DNA of 64,000 nt from Emmonsiellopsis sp. PD_33 (taxonomy: Eukaryota; Ascomycota; Eurotiomycetes; Onygenales; Ajellomycetaceae), in NCBI GenBank assembly GCA_032988165.1, contig JANTQF010000009.1, positions 1 to 64,000 of the forward strand, given 5' to 3'. Positions 47,213-59,411 of this stretch are shown here, piece after piece (position 1 is the first letter of the stretch; every line of letters starts with the position of its first letter). Position numbers and translations under genes: made by a program. The notes beneath the pieces were generated by a model that saw only the letters and a program-made list of their open reading frames with translations, did no database searches and had not been told where the DNA came from.

Positions 47213-48430
47213 ATGAACATCGCCTTTGTAGGCTGCGGTTTCGTTGCCGCTTACTACGGCGACACGCTGCCGAACCATCCCGAGTTGCAGCCTCTAGCCG
47301 CATTCGATATCTCTCCCTCCCGCTTGTCGGCCTTTTCGAAGCGGTATAATATCCCCGCCGCCGCCTCTCTCCAGGCCATTCTGGACAACCCTGACATAGA
47401 CCTCGTAGTCAACCTCACACCACCCGATACCCACGTCGAAATCTCCCGTGCCGCCCTACTCGCCGGCAAACATGTCTATTCCGAAAAGCCGCTCTCGCTC
47501 GAGGCTGCTGGCGCGAAGGAGTTGATCGCCCTCGCCGCGAAGCAAAATCGCCTGCTCGCGGTGGCGCCGTGCAACTTCCTCGGTGGGTCGATGCAGACTG
47601 TCGCTCGCCTTGTCCGCGAAAACGTCGTTGGCACCCCGCGAGTCGTCTACGCCGAGATCGACGACGGCCCAATACACCAGCTGCCGTACAACACCTGGAA
47701 AAGCGGCGCCGGCGCGGCTTGGCCGGCGGAGACTGAATTCCGCGTCGGCGCCACCTGGGAACATGCTGCGTATGAGGTCGGATTTCTGACTAACGTCTTC
47801 GGCCCGGCGGCGAGCGTCACGTCCTTCTCCAACACTCTTGTCACCGATAAGATGAAGGGAATCGCGCCGCAGGAGCTTGGCCCTGACTTCTGCGTCGGCC
47901 TCATCTCATTCCGCAGCGGCGTCGTCGCCCGACTGACTATCGGCACAATCGCCCGGCGCAACCGCTCGATAACCATCACCGGCGACACGGGCATCCTCCA
48001 CCTACCGGAAATCTGGGACTACGAAGCGCCAGTCCAATTCGCACTCTCAAGAGGCTCCACGGCCGTCCCAGCCTCGCCGCTGCTCGTCGTCCCGCCGCCG
48101 ACCACTCCTGAGAGCGTAGCAGATAAGCCCGGCGTGCCAACGCCGGAGCGAGGTATTCAAGTCGACACGCCGGCGGATGCGCCGCGGCAGTATCCAGGGG
48201 CATACCGCCAGGACATGTGCCTCGGTCTCGCGGAGATCGCTGCCGCCATCCGTGAGAAGCGCCGCCCGCGTATGGCGGCGGACCATGCGTTCCACGTATA
48301 TGAAATCCTCCAAGCGCTGGATGACTCCGTTGCCGCGCCTGGGCATCGCGAGATTACGTCGGACTTTGTGTCGATCGATCCAATGCCCGCGCTGCAAACG
48401 GCCGCGTCGGACTGTACAATCTCGTGGTAG
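47213..48430 (+). CDS. Gfo/Idh/MocA-family NAD(P)-dependent oxidoreductase
   Basis: The family oxidises or reduces sugars, cyclitols and related compounds with NAD(P); the substrate here is unknown. The intronless frame gives 405 residues from ATG 47213. The Rossmann start MNIAFVGCGFVAAYYGD holds the nucleotide-binding loop; next come LAAFDISPSRLSAF, DIDLVVNLTPPDTHVEISRA, and the family signature KHVYSEKPLSLEAAGAKEL with the EKP motif. The second domain has YNTWKSG, GATWEHAAYEVGFL and LISFRSGVVARLTIG. The C-terminus, HAFHVYEILQALDDS, is usual for the family. The gene is notably richer in G and C at third positions than its surroundings and lacks introns, unlike most neighbours, so bacterial origin is possible; many fungal members are intronless too, so this is unproven. 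Confidence 0.88.
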   Translation: MNIAFVGCGFVAAYYGDTLPNHPELQPLAAFDISPSRLSAFSKRYNIPAAASLQAILDNPDIDLVVNLTPPDTHVEISRAALLAGKHVYSEKPLSLEAAGAKELIALAAKQNRLLAVAPCNFLGGSMQTVARLVRENVVGTPRVVYAEIDDGPIHQLPYNTWKSGAGAAWPAETEFRVGATWEHAAYEVGFLTNVFGPAASVTSFSNTLVTDKMKGIAPQELGPDFCVGLISFRSGVVARLTIGTIARRNRSITITGDTGILHLPEIWDYEAPVQFALSRGSTAVPASPLLVVPPPTTPESVADKPGVPTPERGIQVDTPADAPRQYPGAYRQDMCLGLAEIAAAIREKRRPRMAADHAFHVYEILQALDDSVAAPGHREITSDFVSIDPMPALQTAASDCTISW

Positions 48431-49490
48431 GCATCCGGAGAAAACTCGGCATAGAGAGATGAACTCTGGTAGGGAGGTTGAGCAGGAACACGATTGAATG
48501 GATGAGTTTCTGGATTGGCTTGTTGATCACAGTCCTGTATGTCGTGTCACTAGGCTCAAGGCTTGGCCCTCAGGGTGGCGTGTGGGTTGCTTGATCGATC
48601 GTGTGTGTGCAATGCTGTGGCTAATGCAATGTGGTGCAGTATGCATTGGGCCTGATGACGACAAGGCCTAGAGGCGCTCAACATGTGCGATGCCTCGCCG
48701 CGGGGCTGGTGGCTTTCAATAAGATGAAAAAAAAGTACCTATAGATTAGAATAGAAGTAGATGCACAATCAACGATGTCTCGTCGAACTTCTTTAGTTGG
48801 CATTTGGGTGCATGAAATCTTTAAAGAAATATTGCAAGGTTCCAAGTGCGGAAGCTCCTAGAAGACGTGAGATCTCTTTGCAGGAGGACCATATTGCCAC
48901 TGTACAAGCTGATCCTATGTTCAGCAAGGCGTAATCCGATATTGGAAGCCGGCAAGGCTGTGATCTCCGGGACCGATTGAGTTGGTGTTGGTTCGGGCAG
49001 CGAGTTCGAGGTTGAAAACAGTGAGACGGGTTATTTTTGGCGGCTAATGCCAAGACCCGGCCCGGTCTAGAGCCACGGCCAGGCAGCGGCTGGGCCAATG
49101 ACTAAGCCGCACCCAGGCTTGGCGCGCCATGAAGAATCGTCCGAGCTCCTATACACACGCCCCAGCCAGTTCGACCGCAAGACTCGCCCCAGCAGATATC
49201 AAACATCCATCCCGCTGCCCGCCCGCCGTCCGCCCGCCTGTCTGCTCGCCGCGGGGCATGGTGCTTCTGGCTGCCGTTCTGCGCGCCGCCCGCTGCTCCG
49301 TCTCGCCAACCGCGCATCCCGCCATCACAGCTCGCCGCCGGGCCTAGAGCAGTCCAGCCGTGCGGCACCACAGCTGCCAGCTTGGCCCAAGGCAAGGCGA
49401 CGCGCTGGGGGCAAAACCCGCACCCTGTTTTCCACTCTGTCTGTCTGTCTGTCTGCACTCTGCTCCCAGTCCCCTGGATAAACTGGCATC
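48431..49490. promoter_or_regulatory. Intergenic upstream of mlh1
   Basis: The left half is the 3' flank of the oxidoreductase. The right half (49080-49490) is GC-rich, with a CTGT microsatellite at 49437-49455 just before the mlh1 start, and probably holds its promoter and 5' leader. GC-rich frames on both strands here are chance. Confidence 0.4.
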
Positions 49491-52044
49491 ATGGTCGGCG
49501 ACGAAATGGACATCGACTCTGATGACCGTCGCGGCACCAAGAGGACTGCTGCTGAGGCTGGTCTGCACGCTCAACCGTCCAGGAAGATACAGGTTTGGAG
49601 CCTCCCCACGTGACATGCCTCGCCTCTCAACAGCTGGCTGACTGCTCGCGGGAACAGGCTTTGGATCCAGATGTGGTCAATAAGATCGCGGCGGGAGAGA
49701 TCATCGTCGCTCCCATGCATGCGTTGAAAGAACTGATCGAGAATTCTGTCGATGCTGGCGCCACCTCGGTCGAAATCCTGGTCAAAGATGGCGGCTTGAA
49801 GCTGCTGCAAATCACTGACAATGGCCACGGAATTGATGTAAGATAGATGCCTTGCTCCATTTGACTGCACTGTACACTCTAACTTGTGTGCTGTAGTGCG
49901 ACGACCTGGGGATACTGTGTGAAAGATTCACCACTTCCAAGCTCAAAGCATTTGAAGATTTGTCGTCTATAGGCACCTATGGCTTCCGTGGCGAAGCTTT
50001 GGCGAGTATCAGCCATATTGCCCATCTCACAGTCACTACCAAGACGGCTGGATCCAGCTGTGCTTGGAGGGCCCATTACAGCGATGGTAAACTAGTCCCT
50101 GCAAAGCCAGGCCAGAGTGCGGACCCAAAACCAACGGCGGGTCGTGGTGGGACCCAGATTACAGTGCGTTCCATCTTCCTTTCTCTTCTCGAATGTTGAC
50201 TTATATGTTATGTTCAGGTTGAGGACCTATTTTATAATGTCCCCACGCGACGTCGAGCGTTTCGCTCTTCAAGTGAGGAGTACGCAAAAATCCTCGATGT
50301 TGTCGGGCGTTACGCAGTGCACTCTTCCGGCGTTGCCTTCTCATGTAAGAAGCACGGCGATTCTGGTGTCAGCATCTCGACTTCCGCAAATTCTACTACC
50401 GTTGATCGGATTCGCCAAATCCATGGCAGCGCTGTGGCCAGCGAGCTTGTAGATTTCAACGTAGAAGATGCGAAACTCGGATTCAAAGCGGCTGGCTACG
50501 CCAGCAATGCAAACTACCACGCTAAGCGAACCACCATTCTTCTATTCATTAATCATCGCTCTGTCGAATCGTCAGCCGTACGAAGAGCAATAGAACAAAC
50601 ATATTCTGCCTTCCTTCCAAAAGGTGGCCATCCGTTTGCCTATCTCGACCTAGAAATCGAGCCCCAGCGGGTCGACGTGAACGTCCACCCTACGAAAAGA
50701 GAAGTCAACTTTCTCAACGAGGATGAGATCATCGAGTCCATATGCACTGCCATACGAAAACAGCTGGCAACCGTAGATTCCAGCCGGACCTTCATGATGC
50801 AGACCTTACTACCTGTTGGTCGGGCACCAGGTGTTTCAGGCACCGCTGTTGAAAGCTCAACTGACGATAGACAAACCGCTCCCCGACAATTAGCTGGCAC
50901 GAAACGGCCATACGAGAACAATCTTGTTCGCACAGATGCCAGCATGCGCAAAATAACCTCGATGCTACCCCCAGCCACTTCTCAGCCCACCCCCGTCCTT
51001 AATGGAGATTCTCAAACCCAACACCCCCCAGACGACGGCCTCCGCTACGAAAACACTGGCCGGGAGCCCACTAAAATACGGCTCACGTCTGTAAAAAACC
51101 TCCGTGCCGCCGTCCGCTCCTCCATGCATAACAACCTCACAGAACTTTTCGCCTCCCTCACCTATGTCGGCCTCGTCGACGAAAGACGGCGAATAGCAGC
51201 CATCCAGTCCGGCGTCAAGCTCTTTCTAGTCGACTACGGCATGGTCAGCAACGAATTCTTCTACCAAATCGGACTGACCGATTTTGGAAACTTTGGCAAA
51301 ATAAACCTCGAATCATCCCCAAAACTCATCGACCTCTTATATCTGGCCGCAGCAGCGGAGCGGGATGAACACCGTCACCGTGTCATAGCTGAAGAGTCAT
51401 CTAACAACGGCAGTAATGAGTCAGACCTCGACTGCATAAACTTTGACAAAATCGTCGAAACCGTCGCTGCTCAACTGATAGAGCGCAGAGAAATGCTCGA
51501 AGAATACTTTTCTCTCTCTATTTCAGAAGACGGCAGCCTGCTCGCCATCCCACTCTTGCTAAAGGGATATATGCCCTCACTGGCAAAACTGCCCCGATTC
51601 CTCCTCCGCCTTGGCCCATTTGTCGATTGGGGCGACGAAGAGGCGTGTTTCAGGACGCTTCTTAGGGAACTGGCGGCCTTTTACACACCAGAACAATTAC
51701 CCAACGCTCCAGTAGTAGTTCCTAGTCCCTCCAAGACCACGTCGAAGAGCGATGCAGGACCGTCACAACCCGTATCGGCTACAATTACTAGTGAAAAGGG
51801 ACAGAATAACCCCCCCAGCGAGGAGGGACCCAGCAGCACGATAGGCGAGACACAAGCAGAGATCAACCCAGTTCCCAAAGAAGATGAGTCAATTGTCCGT
51901 CGCCGCTCGCAGCTATCCTGGATGCTGGAGCATATCCTGTTCCCCTCGTTGCGATCGCGACTTGTCGCGACGAATGATCTGGTAAGGGGCGTTGTGGAGG
52001 TTGCGGATCTGAAGGGGCTGTATCGAGTTTTTGAGAGGTGTTAA
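49491..52044 (+). CDS. mlh1: DNA mismatch repair protein MLH1
   Basis: Mlh1 is the common subunit of the MutL-type endonuclease complexes that act after MutS in mismatch repair and in meiotic crossing over. The ATG at 49491 starts [20 protein letters not shown], a fungal extension. Intron 1 (donor GTTTGG) joins RKIQ to [15 protein letters not shown]. The GHKL ATPase motifs follow: [19 protein letters not shown] (motif I with its Glu and Asn), [12 protein letters not shown] (II), ERFTTSKL, and [17 protein letters not shown] (III). Introns also fall after GHGID and GGTQIT. Next are [15 protein letters not shown] and [18 protein letters not shown]. The C-terminal interaction domain ends GLYRVFERC, the conserved MLH1 terminus, at TAA 52042-52044. 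A Ser/Pro-rich insert (about 51700-51880) lies within the C-terminal half. About 780 residues. Confidence 0.97.
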
Positions 52045-52608
52045 CTAGTGTCACTCCGGAACCTGATGTCGTCGTTTACATCTGTTGCGACGAAAGGAAG
52101 CGACCCTAAGCGAAAAGCGACGACCGCATCTCTCCACCCCGACCAAATCAACACCCTATTCATCCCTATACTTCAAATCACATCACGCTCGAACGATACC
52201 CCGAGACGAAAAAAGGAAACAGGAATAAATACCCAGAAAATGACGGCGTTAATTGATCTCATGCTACCTGTTTGACCTATCCCCATTCAATGAACTGATG
52301 ACGAATTTACACCCCCACGTCCCCGTTGGCATTTACCCCCCCCCCCTCCCCTCCCTTCCAAGACTCCTTCCTCCATTTATCCATCTCAACAAATTCCCTT
52401 GATATACCCACCCGACTTATCAATCTCTCATGCCACAAAATGATTTCCCCTAACGAGTTCCCTCCTACCATTACACCCATACATTATACGGAGCATTCGC
52501 CAAGAGTTCCCCTCTCTCTTCCCATGATATATTTTTCTTTATTCATTTTTATTAATTTCCATAGCAAATTTAATTTATATCTATTCCTTTATCTCCCCCC
52601 CTTCCTCC

Positions 52609-52626
52609 CTCTCTCTCTCTCTCTCT
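52609..52626. repeat. CT microsatellite
   Basis: Nine CT units in the 3' flank of mlh1, within a longer pyrimidine-rich stretch. Confidence 0.8.
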
Positions 52627-53297
52627 TCCTTTCTCTCCATCAATAATTTACTACTTTCTCATTATAATCTTAAAACCTTCTAGAACCCTACTTACTTCCT
52701 TATAAATTTTCTATAGCTCTCTCTCTAACTACCTGACTATAATATGAAATATCCACCCAGCATAAAAGGATGCAGCAGGTACATAGTAATATATCATGTC
52801 TGAAAAAAATCCCTGCTTACCTACCTACCTATTTTCTGAAAGGATTTTATAAAGAGGGCTTGTTTATATTCTCTATCTCTATCTTACTTACTCACTCACT
52901 CTATCTATATATATATACATACCTTCCCCTACTTACCTCTTAACCTCCTATTTCAAATCCTCATCATCGCCCTTATTTAGTTCACAGTTTTAACATCCCA
53001 CGCATAAATCAAGTCTGAATTTTTACATTTAAACAATAAACATATTTAACTCATATCAATCAAATAAGATCAATTCAGTAGGCCAGTCAGTTGGTTAGTC
53101 AGTTAGTCAGTCAGTTAGTCCCCCTCGCCCCCCAAAAAATAGATGACATGGTCACAAACAAAGGATAAATAACATCAAAGATAAAAGATACGGACAAGGA
53201 TAAAAAAAAGTAAAAAATGGTCCCAATCTCCCGAGTGAGCCTGGTTGGTTAGGTAGGGAGGGTTCCTGAACGCCGGAGGGAAATGGGAGGTTATTGT

Positions 53298-53330
53298 TAG
53301 GTAGGTAGGTAGGTAGGTAGGTAGGTAGGG
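53298..53330. repeat. TAGG microsatellite
   Basis: About eight TAGG units. The same motif forms an array at 18124-18144, so this tetramer is a favoured microsatellite in the genome. It is not a telomere repeat. Confidence 0.85.
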
Positions 53331-53781
53331 AAGCCAGGAAAATGAATAAATATAAATAGGCAGGCAGGCAAGTAACTAAGCAATAAATAAATAAAGCGCT
53401 CAGCGGGTAGTTATTTAGTTCCAACGCTAAACGAAGAAAGCAGAAAAAACAGCATTAATATTGGAAGGGTGAGAAAGTATAGGAGTAAAATAACAGGAGA
53501 AGTGAAGGAAATATGAAAAGTTAAATAAATAAATAGCGGGACATCAAACAGCGTAACATCATAGGCTCATTAGTAGTAGAAGATGACAAACGCAAAATTC
53601 AGCATGAGCGGGAATCGGCGGAGAAATAGAAGCTACTCTGGCCACTCTGTATACTGTCGTCGATACGTATATATCTCGCGAAAATGGCCATATCATCCTT
53701 GGACGGGGTTCGTAGTCGGTATTTATTTCGAACGATAGAGACCAGCCATTACGCATGGAGGAAAATGAGTGGGTGAATTTA

Positions 53782-56245
53782 TCACTGCTGCTTCGAATAC
53801 GGCTTATTCATGAGAGCAATCTCGCGTGCAATGGTGGCCCATTCGAGATCTCGGCAGGTGGGTTGGCGGCGTTTTTGCTGGAGGAGTTCGTCCCATTTCA
53901 TGAGTTCGTAGCTAGACGGGCGATGCTGTTAGTTTGTCTTGTTGTGCGTGGATTCGAGTGGAGTTTAAATAGGAGTATTTTGATAATAAAAGGGGGTGTG
54001 GGGTTGTACTGTACTTACACGAATCGCAGATGCGGCTGGATGATTACGTTGAGACGTCTTGCACGGACGAAGCAGCTATAATACGTAGGAGTCTTGTTAG
54101 ATATTTAGAATGATGACAGGAGCTGAAAAAAAATCAGACAGCACGTACTAGGCCCTTGGGAAAGATAACCCTTTAGATGCCATGACCTCCGCAATGCAAA
54201 TGGTAGCTGATCTCGAGACGCCCACGCGACAATGCACTAATGTTGCTGTCTGGTCTACTTTCCCTCTTTCTGGAATCAACCGGAAAAGGAGAACATCAGT
54301 AAACAGAGTACTTTTACAGCAAAGTCCTGGTATGACAGATATGCAGGATATCAAACTTACCAATAAACTTTAAGCAACGTGTAAACTCCTGAGTCAACGG
54401 ATCTATTCCGTTATCCTGCACTTCATTGATCATCATCAAATTTTCCGAGCCCCATTTATCTATCTCAGACGACGGCCACGAGACTGGCTCTCCAATGCTG
54501 AGAACCCGCCTAATACCCAACGCCCTTAGTAGCTCGGGGTTATTAGCATGGGTTAAATTGCCCAGGTACATGTACGGCAAAATGCGACTTGGTAACGACC
54601 CATCCATCCTCGACAGCCAGCCGGGTTCGAGCGTTTTGGGCAAACTGCGATTTCTTGCAGCAGGGCTTTCGAGGAGCAGCCTTTGCTGGATGCTGGTTAG
54701 GAACGTGACGTCGGATGGATAGGCGAAGAAGTTTCTTTTCCTCTCGCAATGCAGTCGTAACCAGGCTTCGTGGACGGGGAGGCCCTCTGCGAACATCAAG
54801 TAGGATATCGCTAGGAGTGAGCTTTCGGTATACCCATCTCCGCAGTGGATGAGGACTTTGCGGGCCTTCGCGGTGAGCGACACCATGGGAATGTCACCAT
54901 CTTCGTCGACTGGCTGATCGGGCTCTTCTGGGTTTGTGATATGATATATCCATCTACATGTATCGATGAGGTCGTAGACTTCGACCTGATTCCAAGAGGG
55001 GGCCAAAACACTCCCCGACGAAGGGAATTCCAAACGCTGTGGTCCCTCGTCTAGCTTCGCGGATACGTTGGCGAGATACCTCATGTTTGGTAAATTCGCG
55101 ACATCATGGGTTTCAATAAAGATGTCATATCCTATGTCTTGTGGACGAGTTCCGGATAAGTCTGGGGTCGGGCCTTGCCAGACGTTATTGGATATCTCAG
55201 ATGCTTCAGCCATACTGCACATTTCCAATCGCTCCCAGTGAACTAGTATATTTGTTAGGATGAGGGTTGGTTCATCGATATAGGGAAGAGTTCAATGCAT
55301 ACAAAAATCCATTACTCGTCCAGTAAGCTGTCCTTCGCAATTTACAGCAACTATTTCCGGATGCTTTACCTCGACCTCGCGAAATGTGGCTGTCATCGTT
55401 AATACCACTAATTTTCAACCATCGAAAACGGGATCAAAGTAACAAGACATAATATAGGATCAAAACTCACAATCAAGCACAAATGTATTAAAAAGCGGAG
55501 TTTCCTGTCCGGGATCAAACCTCCTCCTCCACTCTCTCTGGGCTTTGGCAATCCCATCAGTCACCTCAAAAACATCCGTTTCCGTCGCATCGTCATCTCC
55601 ATAAACAATGATATCCGACAACGGAGCCAGCTTCGCAGTCTGTATTTGAAAATTCCTCACAGAGAAGCCCTCTGGCGGATCAGCGTCCAGGAATGAACTG
55701 CCCGTCTGAGCCAGAATCTCCTGGGGGGCAATTGCCCCCTTAATCCTGGATTTGGACAGATCTCCACCGGCTTTGACAACCGCTATCGATCGCAAGCATC
55801 GCGGCATCCGTCGAAGCGATCTTCGTCTCGGGACAAAGAAGCCCAGCTGAATATGATTTTCCGGATGCAGCCCGTGCAGCCATGGAAACACCTGTTTTGG
55901 GTCCGGTAGTGGACGTGTTGCAACCTCATGCAAAGCCAGCGCCAATTGATCCGCCTTTATAGAATAGACAGGGGGGTTATCGCATATTTTCGGGAAGCTG
56001 CTTGGTGGATACAAGACAGATGTACCCTGCGGAAGAGCAGCATGTTTAAGTGTTGGCGAAGCAGGGGGGGTAGCGGGGATCTTTGAGCTGGCGGGGGCGG
56101 GTCCAGTAGGGCAGACGGGAATATGTTTGTTGGGTATTGGTGTTTGGCTGCGCGGGCCGGCGCTAAGACTCAGAGCGGGAGTGAGGGGGGGCGGGGTCGA
56201 AGAGTGTTGTCGCACTGGTTGTTGCTGTACCACAACAGTAGCCAT
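53782..56245 (-). CDS. Dual-specificity protein phosphatase, Pps1-like
   Basis: Pps1-type enzymes dephosphorylate Ser/Thr and Tyr; the yeast gene is linked to S-phase control. Seven coding segments can be followed. MATVVVQQQPVRQ starts at 56245; an in-frame ATG at 56464 would add 73 residues. A Pro/Ser-rich N-terminal region runs to FNTFVLD, then a short exon STFREVEVKHPEIVAV to RVMD, then FHWERLEMCSMAEASEISN, a first phosphatase-like domain with VLIHCGDGYTESSLLAIS (active-site-like HCGDGYTES, lacking the final Arg), and the second domain with the intact loop VHCRVGVSRSATICIAEVMA. The last exons give YCFVRARRLNVIIQPHLRF and YELMKWDELLQQKRRQPT, with TGA at 53782-53784. The tandem arrangement of one degenerate and one intact HC-x5-R loop is as expected for the family. 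Confidence 0.9.
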
Positions 56246-57577
56246 AGTGTCCCCGGGGAGTATTAGGAGAGAGGGTATGCCGACGGGGGAAACGGAGGAC
56301 TGGTACTCGGGCGGTCTGAACTTTGTCCGTGTCGACGCGGCGATGTCGTGGTGATATGGGACGATTACATCGTCCCAATGACGGCTGCCAATGTAATTGT
56401 TGTTTTGCGGACGGCGGGGCTTAACTTCATATATGAAAGTAGGTGCTGGGTGTTCCTTATCCAACGAGCAGCAGGGGACCTAGTTCGTGATCTAAGGGCC
56501 CAGAATCGGAACCTTACGGCTGTAATATCTATCAAGCTGTTAGAATCGATATAACATTCTATAGTGGATATCTCAATTCTTGCCGAAGTCGCAAGATGCA
56601 GGGAGAGGAAACTTGCCATACACGTCTAACACGGCGATGGGACAGCAAGGATAGACAGCCGGAGATAGATCTCACGCGATAAGGCCACCACAAGCAGTAA
56701 TTCTACAATTGACAACGGGAGGCGTGGGTTAAAAGACGGTAGGTAGAGCGGCCCTAGGGGTGAAGATAAGTAGACGACAGCAACAGCGCCCAATCAACCC
56801 AGTATATCTGTACAATCCCCACGAATGCGACAACAACCAAGGGATAGACTAGCAGATAGGACAAGAGAGAGAGGATGGATAGACGAGAGCACACAGACGA
56901 AGACGCAGCGGAAGACGAGGATGAGATGGAGGAGACGGACGAGGGAAGAATTGAGCTGACGCGTGGCGGAGAGGAAGGACGTCGAGTTGGGCTGGGCGAG
57001 GATGGGGGGTCGAGATAGAGTGCGGCGGGCAATACGCGCCCAATACCAGCGTTACACATACAACCGCCCGCCCCCCGCCGCCAGCCACCGCGCCGCCTGA
57101 CCGTACCATACCACCGCCAGCGCGGGCCCGGTACACGTTCGCAGGGCGGCGCGCCCGCAAGAGCCCGGGTATCTTTTAAAGTTACGCTGGTAACGCCCGT
57201 AACTTTGGATCGGGCCCCACCCACTCCCCGCGCTGGCCGGCTCCACTGGCTAGCGCCCCCCGCTGATCCAATGGCAGCCGCCCACACGGCTGGCCTGGTC
57301 CGTGCGGCGTGTCTTGATTGGCTGGCTTGTTGGCAATCTGTGGGGCTACAGCGATGCGAGAGCCAATAAGCGGCCGGCGCAAGACGAGCCCCGCTGAGCA
57401 CGGGTGCCAATCGTAGAATTTCGCGGGGAGTGGGGGGTGGCCCGGGTGGGGAGCGGGGTGGGGGACGGGCCAGTCGGCGGCCAGACCGGCCCTCCCTGGG
57501 TGGACATGGTGGCTGCTGAGTGGTGGAGATCCCTGTCTTCTCATATTATCACAACTACATACATAGATCTGGCTATC
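56246..57577. promoter_or_regulatory. GC-rich upstream region of the Pps1-like gene with CCAAT cluster
   Basis: Four CCAAT pentamers lie at 57268-57272, 57317-57321 (reverse), 57363-57367 and 57407-57411, about 44-49 bases apart, in GC-rich sequence. This probably marks the promoter of the minus-strand phosphatase, about 1 kb from its ATG, implying a long 5' leader. A 218-codon minus-strand frame at 56754-57410 is judged to be a by-product of GC content within this leader. Confidence 0.45.
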
Positions 57578-59411
57578 TCATTCCTTTCCCCCTTCCCCCT
57601 CCGCCCGCCCCGAAGGACTCGCACTCCGCCCCCGCGTCTCCCCCTCGCCGCCAGATGTACTCCCCTCCCCGTCACTCAGCCCGCTCATCCCCGCCATCGC
57701 TTCCTCCCCAACCTCCCCAAACTGGCTATAAAACTCCCGGCTCGCCATCCCCAAATCCCCCCCAGCCACCCCACTGCTCCTCCGTCCACTACTCAACGGC
57801 TCCGTCATCCTCGACGACATCTTGCGAAGCTCCACCGACCTGCCTCTGGTAATCACAGGGAAGATCGCTTCGGGTTCTTGTGAGGCCCTGCGGGGTGCTA
57901 ACACGGTGTCTATGCCCATGAGGATTCGCAACGATGGGAGGGAACCCGCTACGAGGGCCACGTTGAATTCGACGTTGGAGCAGATGAGGGCATAGGCGAG
58001 GAGGTCTGGATTTATATACATTTGTTAGAAGATGGGGACTACGGTTTGTGGCTCCGACTTACAAGTATAGTCCGCCTTTAGAACGAAGCGTAATGTACTG
58101 AAGCGGAGTAGGGCTGCGATGCACGCGATTAATCCTGTAGATTTTCCCATACACGAGTCAGCTCGGATGTCCGCCATTAAAAGGAATAAGGGATGGGAGA
58201 GAGTCACGAACCAAAACTGAAAAGAAAAACAAGCAACATTCGCGTTTTCAACGGCAAACGCAGCTTTACCAGAATCGGTATGGGCATGCTGAAAATGGCC
58301 GCGTTGATCAGAAACATTAGCACCCCCTGGTACATGAAAACGGCAAAGAGCGTCTTGTTCGAGTAGCATTTGCTGTCTGTAATTGACTTGTCGAATGCGG
58401 CTCTGGTTGATTTGCCAATTCCGCTATTAGTATGGAGTAGATAGTAATCCACGCCCATGTACGATAGGATAATCAGACCGACTTACCGGACAGGCTTGCA
58501 CTGAAAGATAAGGACAAATTCCCCAGAAATACTGAATAGGACTAATAGTACAATCAAACACGTGGACGCATTGTTTAACCACGCAACTGTGCAGAAAAAT
58601 CAGCATTGGTTTGCACTCTTTGATAGACACCTTGCATAGTAAACTTGACTACCTTTCGGGAAAACTTCCTTCAGGAAAGTCAGCAAGCTGAGTTTAATGG
58701 ACATGCCAACCAGCAGGTATGAGACCATAGCGGCGAAGTATATCTGGAGGTTATATGTTCAGCAAACCAAAACATATATATATATACCCAGGCGAGCATA
58801 CCTTGTAGAAAATGGCCACAGTCTCCGGAGAGACCTCATAGACGTGTGATCCGCCACCAAACGCCGTCCAAACCAAAGACAAGGCATTGAAGCCTAACGT
58901 TAGGACCTTTCGCAAAGCGTTAGTCGACCCGGGATTCACGAATACTACTGCAAGAGAAAATAGGGGGGAACAAGGAGGCAATCCTTACAAGGCTAATAAC
59001 AACAAGAACATCATTCAAGTCGAACTTCCGAAGGACGAACTTTCGAAGATATAACTGTGGTGTGTATAAATAAATTAGCACTTGCACTCTTGAACAACAA
59101 ATCCTAATTACCCAAAGTAGCTAAATATACCCCTCTAGCCGCGGAAAGCTAAAGGGGAGGGGGGGGCGTCGAAAAGCAGGCGACGAAAGGAGGGTAAACA
59201 AACATACCCGAAACCCACAAACGAGAAGAACCAAAAAAGCAAGAAACGACACTACAACGCGCAGCGCAATGATCACATGGGACCCCGTGTGCCGATGGAT
59301 CCCGTGTGAGGCGATAGTAATAACGTCACTGGTGCTATTCGCGGCGGCGACCGCTGTGGCGGCAGTTTGCGGCTCTCCTCCACGGAGTAGAAGCGCTAAG
59401 GCCGGGGCCAT
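57578..59411 (-). CDS. Rhodopsin-domain integral membrane protein (Pth11/SAT4-like)
   Basis: A fungal seven-helix membrane protein of the large family related to Pth11 receptor-like proteins; ligand and role are unknown. The ATG at 59409-59411 gives MAPALALLLRGGEPQ; an in-frame ATG at 59456 would add 15 residues. Exons joined by eye yield VIIALRVVVSFLAFLVLLVC, LYLRKFVLRKFDLNDVLVV, GFNALSLVWTAFGGGSHVYE, IYFAAMVSYLLVGMSIKLSL, then LIVLLVLFSISGEFVLIFQC, the family's KCYSNKTLFAVFMYQG and PIPILVKLRLPLKTRMLLVF, and LIACIAALLRFSTLRFVLKA. Two cysteines (FQCKPVR and KCYS) probably form the extracellular disulfide known in the family. The cytosolic tail is Ser/Gly-rich and ends GEGGKE at TGA 57578-57580. 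At least six short introns make the exon ends the least certain part. Confidence 0.78.

Larger units (their letters stand above)
52045..53781. other. Low-complexity convergent intergenic region
   Basis: The mlh1 and phosphatase genes converge here. The stretch is dominated by simple sequence: a CT run at 52609-52626, TA repeats near 52905-52920, a TTAGTCAG-type run near 53094-53120, a TAGG array at 53298-53330, and AATA repeats near 53385. It is strikingly T/C-rich on the left and A/G-rich on the right. No gene is supported. Confidence 0.5.

Noticed and set aside
56754..57410. 218-codon minus-strand frame
   Set aside because: It is GC-driven, shows no family motif, lies in the leader/promoter region of the phosphatase gene and spans a CCAAT cluster.
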